From: Dermanyssus gallinae
Lineage: Eukaryota > Arthropoda > Arachnida > Mesostigmata > Dermanyssidae
Assembly (NCBI GenBank): GCA_003439945.1
Contig: QVRM01002145.1
Location: 457,001-521,000 of the forward strand
DNA length: 64,000 bases
Reading direction: 5' to 3'
The notes under the pieces were generated by a model. It had not been told where the DNA came from. It saw nothing but the letters and a program-made list of their open reading frames with translations, and made no database searches. Below, one piece after another: positions 55,650 through 64,000 of the stretch; within the stretch, counting starts at the first letter, position 1, and each line of letters opens with the position of its first letter. The translations under genes and the position numbers were made by a program.

Positions 55650-55900
55650 AAAATTTAAAAGAAAAACGTTTCTTAAATGTTTTCTTCAATGCACCGAAGA
55701 CCGGGCATGTTAACATATCTGAAGTTTCTCTAACAGTCCTAGCGGCAGTTCCGCCGCTGACTCACGGCAGTTTATCATCTATTCTCGATAGGCATCGCTC
55801 AAAGAAAATGCAATTAACATCAGGAATTGAACCTGCGACCCGGTAGATGACAACCATGACTAGCGCACTAGCTCCCCAGACGAGGCGGCCACTACAGTGC
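55650..55900 (-). mobile_element. tRNA-derived SINE (family 1, copy 2)
   Basis: Read on the minus strand it has the same head as 38572: GCTAGTGCGCTAGTCATGGT, GTTGTCATCTACC, B box GGTTCAATTCC, a full match to the consensus, at 55833-55823. The same body follows (TTTTCTTTGAGCGATGCC, GAGAATAGATGATAAAC, GGTCTTCGGTGCATTGAAGA). The A box is altered. CACTCATCT at 55641-55649 and 55901-55909 may be a 9-bp TSD. Confidence 0.8.
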
Positions 55901-57029
55901 CACTCATCTGTTGGCCAACAATGGTGAACTAATAATGGGATCACATAGAAGTCTTTTTGACAAGAATGATAACAGAGTCTCCTTTGGGATTCTCTACTCG
56001 TACGGCTTCATCATTGTCGCCTGTTGCAATTATGACCATCATTGCAAGTAAATGTCATGCGTGGGTGTTCTGGAAGAACGGAATGCAAGCTAGTTGGCCT
56101 ACGATGACTTCAAAGCAGCAACAGTAAATAATAGGTGTTTCAGAAAATGTTTTGTCGGTTAGTAGGCTTCACGCTATTCAGCGAATCCTGACGAGGTCGA
56201 ACGTACGTTGTCAACAACGATCGTCTGCTACAGTTTTGGTCGGTTCGTTAGAAAACCGGTTCCTATTGCGCGTATCGCGCGAGTCGCTACAGCGTATTTC
56301 TTTTAATAAAATAACATGACACTTAGTACACGCATTTTCCTTGAACTCCTACTTTTTTTGCTACCACGAAAGACTGAATGCGACTGCGTCGGCTGGCTGC
56401 GAACATTTGTGCTGTCTTCGGGCCTGAAACTTTGTGATTTCTATGGTACGGCATTATGATACGTTCAATCACGCCCGTGGTTGAGATTGCGATGTAAAGG
56501 ATTAGGCACGGATAGGTCCGCATACCTAGATGAATACGGATGAACGTAATTGCTCTCGTAGGTCGTAATAGGCGCTTGACAAGATCGCACCTACAATAAA
56601 CGCATCACGTTGAGCAGTTCATTCGCGCCTAACTAGCCGAGTGTATGTAAAACGTGAAGATACGCTGATGACGCACAGGCCTATCGAAAACGACAGGACG
56701 AACCACATAAACATCTAAGGCTTGTTGTATCTGATGTCAGGCAAGACCTCTCGGAGACAACGCTATACGGGTTGTTGATGTCCGCCTAAAGCGTTTAAGC
56801 TGGATGGTTGCCACACCATCGCACCATCGCAGCACTCGGGTGTATGAAGTCTTTTTGTCGCTCAACGAACAACGTGATATTGAAGAAGCAAATCTTCCTC
56901 TTAAAAAGGAAAAAGGGCGTCGCATTCCGAGAATTACTGGGGATGGGATTGTAGAGTATATTTCAATCCGGTTTTGTCAAACAAACCTATCGTACCTAAC
57001 ATTTTAGTTTAACAATAGTTGGAGCCAAA

Positions 57030-57065
<36 letters not shown>

Positions 57066-57636
57066 GGCAAAGTGTTCCACTCTCTGAACAGAACAACATT
57101 CGTCCAACTGCGCATTGCACTGTCTACGCATTTCGTGGCGCGGTTTAAACCAATCCTAACCGACCACGTCCAACGACTGCACTGCAGCTGCCGCAGCCTT
57201 CGGCGCCAAAACACTCTGGCGTCCTCTCTCAACCGTTCAAACGATCCCCAGCTGATAACGTCGACATGTCTCGACAAACCAACCAGAGAGAGAGAGAGGG
57301 GGCGGGGAGAGAGGGCGAGAGAGGGCCGACTCGAAGCACTCCATCCAAGTCAAACCCCCCAACTAACCAGTATTCCTCTACGGAACAAACACAAGCCAAC
57401 TATTGTGAACAACAGACAAACACTGTAAATTACGTCCAGTTTCGAAGCGGGGTCTAATATCTTTGGGGATGGGATGCCAGCGTGCCGACGTGTTGTGAAC
57501 CACTAAATAGAAAGGATGGACACAAAGCATCTTCTTCTCGGCCGTGCTAAGTACCAGACGAACGTCCGTGCAATCTCGTTTATCTGACTATCGCTAGATT
57601 TATTAACTATATATATATTAAGGATAACTCTATATA
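55901..57636. other. About 1.7 kb without assigned features
   Basis: (TA)n at 57033-57062 and a GA-rich block at 57283-57322. Frames up to 118 codons cross the GA block and have no motif I recognise. Confidence 0.35.
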
Positions 57637-57697
57637 AACTAAGGATGTAGAACTCAATACTACGCATCGCGTCGTATTGAGTTCTACATCCTTAGTT
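57637..57697. repeat. Perfect 24-bp stem, 13-nt loop hairpin
   Basis: 57637-57660 and 57674-57697 are exact reverse complements (core GGATGTAGAACTCAATAC). Confidence 0.95.
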
Positions 57698-57867
57698 AAC
57701 TTATCGTAACATCATCACAGTACATATAGCAAAATGCCCCAATTTATTAAATCTTAACTTTTTACCTTGTTAATAAGTAAAATTTCCTAAAGCTTCTTCT
57801 GTTGAACAAGGGTAAAGTCTTACGAAGTGACCCACATTGGTCTCCTGAATTATATTGCTAAGATGTT

Positions 57868-58080
57868 TGAAAATTTTGTTAAACAGTATAAACATGTTTC
57901 TAAACATGTTCACAACTTATGTTTAACAGTATATTTCTAAACATGTTTAAAACTTGTGTTAAACAGTATATATATATATATATATCTAGAAGTGTATCTT
58001 GTCTATATATACTCAAGAATACATATATATTATTACATACTTTGTTAAACAGTATATTTCTAAACATGTTTAAAAATGTT
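57868..58080. repeat. Dispersed direct repeats of an AAACAGTATA / AAACATGTTT unit
   Basis: GTTAAACAGTATA followed by TTTCTAAACATGTT occurs three to four times, with a (TA)n run inside at 57967-57984. TCTAAACATGTTTA is itself near-palindromic. Confidence 0.8.
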
Positions 58081-58399
58081 TTATGGCATGCTCGCAGATA
58101 CGCACTATGGCTTCAGTGCCGCGCGCTCAACTGAATTAGCGTTTAACAATACGGCTGAATATATACGTCATGGTACTGCTGTGTGATTGAGCTGTCATTG
58201 TGGCGATGTGGCTCTGGGAGTGATTCTTGATGTGCATTTGATTCTCCTTGACTTGATATCCTTTTTGGGAGGATTCTGGCGGTCGACTGGTCATTTCACC
58301 GGAGAAAAGTCCTAAGTAAATATTTCAGGACCGATGGCTCACTGTGCGCAATAATCAAATGCGCTAATCTATATAGGCGTATTAACGACTAACTGCGCT

Positions 58400-58437
<38 letters not shown>

Positions 58438-58706
58438 TGAAGAAAATTCAATTACATTGAGGTAATAAAATATAATTAAAATATTTTTCTTTAGTAAACA
58501 TTAATAGTCCACAACCTATTGTTTTATCGGTTTAGCAAGTCATTTAACCAACAAAATGCTACTTAACTTACAGCTAGACATCTTTTCGTTTGACTTTATG
58601 CTTCATCCACAAGCAACCTATCGCATAGCTAGCATCTAGCACATTTAATGAAACAATCATCAAACTATTTTCTAATTTACCCGATTCCACCTATATTTTA
58701 TTATTC

Positions 58707-58737
<31 letters not shown>

Positions 58738-58751
58738 AAATAGCATCTATA
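58081..58751. other. No recognisable gene; (TA)n and (TTA)n runs
   Basis: TA run at 58401-58432, TTA run at 58705-58734. Nothing coding is assignable. Confidence 0.4.
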
Positions 58752-58822
58752 ACAACTCAACCCAGGATGGCAATTTTTCTCTTCCTCGCGAGGCGCACGC
58801 GAATGCACCACGCCACCGGGCT
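58752..58822 (-). mobile_element. tRNA-derived SINE head (family 2, copy 2)
   Basis: The minus strand GGTGGCGTGGTGCATTCGCG continues GTGCGCCTCGCG, matching the head at 41975-42054 over about 33 bp with one difference. The B-box region (CTGGGTTGAGTTG) is degraded, so a functional tRNA is unlikely. Confidence 0.6.
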
Positions 58823-58956
58823 CGACAATGGTGTCATTCTGTTGTTGTAGAGTCTTGCAGCGGTTTCCAGCCCAAAAACACTTAAGTTTTGCCGGGCAGC
58901 ATAGGTCAAATGAGTGGTGAACCTGTCTACATTTGGGCCCAAAAACCAAGATTTGC

Positions 58957-59904
58957 GCAGCGCCTTTATTTTCTGTTTTCCCTAAAAAAAATGCGATAGA
59001 AGCGCATGAAACGCTGAAGGAACGCAGACCATGCTCTTGGCTGTACCCAGTGTTTTGGGTGCCTCGAAAATTGTGATTTTGAAACTCAGAACGAACCACG
59101 CGGAAAACTCCCAAGATATTTCGAAGATTGCGAACTGACGTCTTGATGAATGAGAATGCCAGCCAGACGCGGCAAGCGGATCAACTCAGCGCCTCCCAAA
59201 AAAACATTTACGTGCGCTTATGAGCTGAGCGGACGAAAGCAAGAGAACTGGAAAACCAACCACATGTGAGATTCTGCTCGTTAGGATATTTCTCGGATCT
59301 GCTCGTTAAGTAATTTCTCGGATCTTGACCGGTGATTAAAAGTGAATCTATTTCGAGAGTCCTAGAAGGAAAAATTGAGCGAAACATGGCACTCCAGTTT
59401 CATCGAGAGTACGGTCAAATAATTTCGGAGAAAAAACAACTCTGTGTTTGATGGGACCAGAAAGGCGTGAGCTACTATGAGCGGCTGGAATTCAGGCAAA
59501 CCGTTACTGCGGAATACAGATAGCAAATAGCAAATTCTCGATTAGAGCCGAAACCTGCTCGAAAAGCGACCAGAATAGCAACAAAGACAGCACAAGACAT
59601 TTCTGCTCCATGACAATTCCTCCTCTTATTTATCGAGAGCGGTAAAAGAAACCATAGGCAGGCCTGTATGGGAAACACTCTCTCACGCGCCGTACTCACC
59701 AAACTTGGCTCCATCTGATTACCATCTCTTGGCATCGTGGGAGGCGCTCTGGCTAAGCAGAGCTTCTCTTCTCACAAAGATGTCGGAATGTGACCCGATA
59801 ATTAGTTCGCCACAAAAGATGAACATTTCTTCAGGCGAATAATGCATTCATTACCCAACAGATGGGAGGCATGTATAGCTAGCGATGAGCAATACTATAA
59901 ATGA
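58957..59904 (+). pseudogene. Mariner transposase, near full length, DD34D
   Basis: N-terminal helix-turn-helix remnants: LKKNAIEAHETLKE, DHALGCTQCFGCLENCDFET, NEPRGKL. Middle: ELSGRKQENWKTNHM and ILTGD*K*IYFESPRRKN, with the first catalytic Asp in TGD; the two stops stand where relatives have Glu and Trp. C-terminal: LLHDNSSSYLSRAVKET (second Asp, codon 59612-59614), YSPNLAPSDYHLL (third Asp, codon 59717-59719). The distance of 35 codons means 34 intervening residues. It ends FFRRIMHSLPNRWEACIASD and a stop at 59902-59904. At least three frameshifts. A 27-bp tandem pair (ATCTGCTCGTTA) sits at 59273-59326. Confidence 0.85.
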
Positions 59905-60024
59905 AACAGTTTCTACGGTTTTTGTGTAGAAAAACATAATTTGGTGGAAAGAAATCCGGTTTCATATTCGTACACCTAGTACCTCGACAATCTTTTTAAT
60001 ATTTTTCAATCGAAATCTTGTTGG
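59905..60024. other. Mariner 3' flank
   Basis: No clear terminal inverted repeat could be matched with the 5' side. Confidence 0.3.
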
Positions 60025-60660
60025 ATGAGAGCCAACACGACTTTACTAAAAGCAGATCCACGGCAACTCAATTCTTGCTACTGATACAAGATTGGCTCAT
60101 TATGGTAAACAATTGGCTGGTCTTTAATTTCGTCTATTTTGATTTCTCAAAAACATTTGAGAGAGTAAACCGTACGAAGCTCGTGTCTTAACTACACACT
60201 ACATGAGGAGGCTATACCCATTTAAAATTGGATAAGGAACCCCGAAATTAGTGTGACATCAAAAATGAAGATTTGCACTCACATCACACAAGTTATTCAA
60301 TCAATTAATCTACTATTTAACAACATAATTCGTTGTTTTTATAATCAATTATTACAATTTTTACATACGACTTTTGGTGGCCTTACCTATACATTAAAGC
60401 AATTGGGCGTGTACAGAGGAAGTTCCTTCGTCGTGTCTTATTAAAGTGTAACATTGCCCGTAATTCTATTTTGATAAACCCTATATGGGACCTGCGATTC
60501 AGAGCGGATTGTCGTAAGTACAATCGAATGTTAAACTCATCAAGTATATTCGCCCAGACGATCTTAGAAGCTCTAGCAATTTTGTCAAAGCAAATTGCCA
60601 AGCCAGATCGTGTAAATAACATGTTTTCGTGGCGGATGATCAGGACAATGTAAACTGGAA
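60025..60660 (+). pseudogene. CR1/Jockey-like LINE with internal deletion
   Basis: QHDFTKSRSTATQFLLLIQD and FVYFDFSKTFERVNRTKLVS near 60040-60190 are the QHGFRxxRST and palm-A (YFDFSKAFDRV) blocks of an RT. The YADD region is missing. From about 60385, IGRVQRKFLRRVLLKCNIAR, then INPIWDLRFRADCRKYNRML and PDRVNNMFSWRMIRTM to a stop at 60653 form the C-terminus. The same C-terminus occurs at 39000-39490. Confidence 0.7.
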
Positions 60661-60812
60661 ATGTCTGAATGGGCAATTAAATATTGAAAATATTACTGAT
60701 AAATCGTATAAATGCGAAGTGATGTGATGAACTATGAAACGTGGTGTACGACATGTAGATATTATAAATAATGTCTTTTTACCAAGAACTAGGTGCATTT
60801 AAATTAAATTAA

Positions 60813-60814
<2 letters not shown>

Positions 60815-60906
<92 letters not shown>
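60815..60906. repeat. (TA)n array
   Basis: About 90 bp of pure TA directly before the R1-type fragment. Confidence 0.95.
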
Positions 60907-60908
<2 letters not shown>

Positions 60909-61180
60909 AAGAATCCTACTAGGGTGAAAGAGTTGGAGAGAATAGAAACTCTCAGGATGTGGCAGTCTGAATGGGACTCTCTCGAGACTTGATTCTTAAT
61001 ATTCAGGAGTGGGTTAAAAGACGGGGAGAAGAACTACATTTCTATATGACCAAGGGACTTACAGGACACGGTGACCTCCAAAATTACTTTCACAAAATAA
61101 AGATGGCTTTACATTCGCTGTGCATTGTGCTATGCAGTCGAGGATACAGTACTGCACTGTGGATTTTGGAGAATGTTTAG
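60907..61180 (+). pseudogene. R1-type LINE C-terminal fragment
   Basis: RVKELERIETLRMWQSEWDS, then after a shift LNIQEWVKRRGEELHFYMTK and GLTGHGDLQNYFHKIK, then VEDTVLHCGFWR in another frame. These match WQKEWLRA..., LTGHGQFQTYM and VEHTVLHC of the R1-type ORF at 36237. The start coincides with the end of the (TA)n array. Confidence 0.75.
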
Positions 61181-61249
61181 AGGCAGCTTACCACCGACCT
61201 TAGAGGCAGCTTACCACCGACCTTACTGGCAGCTTACCAACGACCTTGG
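61179..61249. repeat. Three tandem copies of a 23-bp unit
   Basis: Unit GAGGCAGCTTACCACCGACC plus TTA; the third copy has minor changes. It sits at the 3' end of the R1-type fragment. Confidence 0.9.
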
Positions 61250-63361
61250 AAACGCTGAATGCACTTAATAGGTCAAAGGCGGATGACAGCCGGGTTAAAA
61301 TCTCAGCAAATTTTGAAGGACTCCCCATGGTTAGGATGACAACATGAATTGAGTAAATTCGATCTGACGTAGTATTGCAAAAGAATAGGTCCCGCTCGTG
61401 AGGGTAACATTCCGCCGCCCTTTTGAAGTACTGCAATTGAGTTGTAAGGTTTAGTAAGTAGGCCAGAAGTTCGTCTGTTCTGCAGTGTCACACCGCTCGG
61501 CTAGCAATGGTTGGGTGTTCATGGGAGAACTGTAAAGAACTCTGTCATCAGTAACAAAAACTACGCACATATATATATATATATCTGCTTTGTGAAATTC
61601 TGTGTAAAACTAAAGTCGCAGAATCTTCAAGGTAGCGAAGAAGGAGTGGTACGGTACGTTCGTTCCTGTTAAACGAGGCCAGAGAACTTGTGCGCCTTGC
61701 CTTCTTCGCTGCGACGCCTCGGACTGTTCTTCCGGTGGTCAATTTGGTGTAGCGGCTGCAGCAGCAGCAGCAGCAGAAAGGGCAGCTTCGCCGCTAGTTA
61801 TCGCTGCGTAACTAGTTGGCGAATTTGGCACCTAATCAAACTACGTTACGAGTTGCGATGCGTTAGTTAGCTGGTGTTTCGCCGCATCCCAGCTCCAGAC
61901 CAGTGGCAGATGGAGCGAGCGCAGAGTGCCAGTGGCGCGGCATCTCGCGGCGGTAGCGCACTACGATCGAGCATGAGTGTCTCACTCATGAGTGAGATTG
62001 ATCGATTGACTGAGAAGACATTAGTTAATGTTCAGGTTACGATAGAAACGTACGTTAGAAATGACGGGAGATCCGATACTGACTGTCGTTAGAATGAGCC
62101 GGACAGACACAAAATAAGAAGCTTTCCTAATCTCTAGTCTATACGACAACTTAAAGTAACTTGACTTGTTGTGTGTGTGTGCCAAGGTGTACGGTGGTGC
62201 AGATCTCGTGTCAACAACACAGCGACTTGACCTCAGACAGAGCTATATATTGAGAGATAAAAACCTACTAAGGAATGCCTCTACTCTGTGCGCTCTGTGA
62301 TGATGACGCCGATGATGATGCTGATGGCAATGATGAGATATGAATCATGATGATGTTGATGGTTATGATCATTCAATTATCATGATCTATCTAGGGCCTA
62401 TGACATTCGCTTGCGACGCTGCACCTGCATATGCATCGAGCGGCGGAGGCAGCCGCGACGAATGGCAAACAATGAGGTGATGAAGACATACGTGTAACCT
62501 GTTGTTCCTACCACCCCCCGCCCCCTCCCTCTGTGTATCATTGCCATCACGTCACCCCTGTGAATCTCATCACGTCACCCCCCCCCTCCCCCGCCGCCTC
62601 CCGTCCCCCTATGATGGTGTGCCCGGCCAACGAAGCTTCTGGATCAGATGATTCGTTAGCCAATGTTACTACTTACGACTAATGGTAATTTATTATGGCG
62701 GCTTCCTGTCGTCCTAGTATTTGTTGTTGGTGTTGTTGTATCTGTTGTTGCTGCCCTATTTTATTCCAAGTTGGGGTATCTGTAGGGGGGGTGGGACATG
62801 ACGACGGGGCAAAGGGTGACATCTTGACGCTGGGCACACGCAGCTCCAGCTGCAGCGGCAGCAGCAGCAGGCCGAGGAACTGGTGTTTCGGTGACTAACG
62901 CTTTCGTTTGTCGTCGTCGACGTCGTCGTTGTCGCCGTCATCGTTTAAAAGCGAATCTAGCGCGGTCCCGTTCGACGAAAGTGAACGCAAACTACATGAC
63001 GTCATCATCATCAGCTGCAGCAGTGGCAGAATCCCTCGCAATGAACAGTCGACCCCTTCGTCAGAGCAGTACAGTAGCAACAACAACGACAGCAACAGTT
63101 AGTTCACACGGTCAGTAGTCATGTCATGACTGTCGTCATATCAAAGTTGAATCTCGCATCATCAGTTTGCACTGACTGACTGACGGATTGACTGACTGAC
63201 TGACTGAGATCATCAGAAGCAGTAGCAGCAGCAGCAATAGCAGCTGCAGCCGCCGCCGCCTTACCCCCTCCGGTTGCGAATGACGACAACTCGACAATTG
63301 AGAGCAGAGCAGCAGCAACAACAACAATATCAACAACACGCAGGCAGGCTGACAACTAGGA
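61250..63361. other. Unassigned, GC- and triplet-rich; CRE-like sites
   Basis: CAG run at 61760-61776, CAT/GAT runs near 62300-62370, C-rich blocks at 62508-62606, GTT and CAG runs near 62715-62870. TCACGTCACC occurs twice at 62549-62582, and a perfect CRE, TGACGTCA, lies at 62998-63005. A plus frame at 61874-62092 (72 codons) and frames of 60-80 codons at 62695-63355 have no domain I know. The composition differs from the AT-rich rest and may mark the flank or leader of a gene to the right. Confidence 0.35.
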
Positions 63362-63825
63362 TATGCATTGTTGTTGTTGCTGCTGCTGTGTTGTTGTTGT
63401 TATTGTTGCTGCTGTTGTGTTGTTGTTGTTGCTGCTGTGTTATTGTTGTTGTTGTTGTTGTTGCTGCTGTTGTGTTGTTGTTGTTTTTATTGTTGTTGTG
63501 TTGTTGTTGTTGTTGTTATTGTTGTTGTTGTTGCTGCTGTTGTGTTGTTGTTGTTATTGTTGTTGTTGCTGCTGCTGCTGTGTTGTTATTGTTGTTGTTG
63601 TTGTTGCTGCTGTGTTGTTGTTTTTGTTGCTGCTGTTGTGTTGTTGTTGTTGTTATTGTTGTTGTTGCTGCTGCGTTGTTGTTGTGTTGTTGTTGTTGCT
63701 GCTCCTGTGTTGTTGTTGTTGCTGTGCTGTTGTTGTTGTGTTGTTGTTGCCGTTGCTGTTGTTGTGTTTTTGTTGTTGCTGTTGCTGTTATTATTGTTGT
63801 TGTTGTTGTTGTTGCCGCCGCTCTG
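63362..63825. repeat. Interrupted (GTT/GCT)n triplet array
   Basis: About 460 bp of TTG/GTT mixed with GCT triplets, with one-base phase changes at TGTG blocks. Long Cys/Val/Leu frames on the plus strand are by-products. Confidence 0.95.
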
Positions 63826-64000
63826 GTTTATCGGAACCTATCAAGTTCAATCATACCGCATTCGTTTTACCAGATATAGCAGTTGCAGTTCTAGTAGTAG
63901 CTGCAGCAACAGCAGAAGAAATGGTCGATGTGGAAAAGCGATAGAAACAGTGCCGATCTTCGTTGAGCTAGCATCATATCAAACAGTGAGTCGAACGGAA
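63826..64000. other. End of window, unassigned
   Basis: A CAG-rich stretch continues to about 63920. No splice site or domain can be supported. Confidence 0.3.

Noticed and set aside
63274..63944. 190-200-codon Cys/Val/Leu-rich frames
   Set aside because: These are translations of the GTT/GCT triplet array with no non-repeat domain.

Overview
This window looks like non-genic, repeat-dominated DNA from an arthropod. Almost every coding similarity I can recognise belongs to a transposable element: R1-type LINEs (a clade known mainly from arthropods), LINEs with a restriction-enzyme-like (REL) endonuclease, CR1/Jockey-like LINEs, mariner transposases, tRNA-derived SINEs and fold-back elements. 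Between them lie many (TA)n and (TAA)n/(TTA)n arrays and one 4.4-kb minisatellite. I found no complete host gene, rRNA, functional tRNA or bacterial-style operon. The species, and whether it is an insect or a chelicerate, cannot be settled from what I can see.

Layout. 1-5.3 kb: unremarkable DNA, a short LINE 3' end with a perfect target-site duplication (TSD), then an R2-like 3' copy set in (TA)n. 5.9-10.35 kb: minisatellite of about 44-bp units. 10.6-11.8 kb: a 1.15-kb fold-back element with mariner-like ends. 12.3-20 kb: degenerate REL-LINE, R1-LINE and mariner pieces, a second decayed fold-back, and several short perfect hairpins. 20.9-26.6 kb: a cluster of REL-LINE copies embedded in (TAA)n/(TTA)n, including the longest RT+endonuclease copy. 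26.9-28.7 kb: a 5'-truncated LINE with a 15-bp TSD. 28.7-31.5 kb: mostly unassigned, with an LTR- or promoter-like block. 31.5-36 kb: RT, mariner and CR1-like remnants. 36.0-38.9 kb: the clearest structure, an R1-type LINE and a tRNA-SINE in opposite orientation, bracketed and separated by three identical 16-bp target sequences. 39-61.3 kb: further LINE, SINE and mariner remnants. 61.3-64 kb: CAG-, GTT- and CAT-rich low-complexity DNA with a perfect CRE, possibly the flank of a gene outside the window.

How the parts relate. The LINEs supply reverse transcriptase and endonuclease. Most copies are truncated at the 5' end, as expected from target-primed reverse transcription, and several 5' break points lie directly at microsatellites. 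The SINEs have Pol III A and B boxes and no protein, so they must have borrowed LINE machinery. The compound at 36-38.9 kb suggests that one SINE used the same nick positions as the adjacent LINE. All transposases and RTs carry stops or frameshifts, so nothing here appears able to move on its own now.
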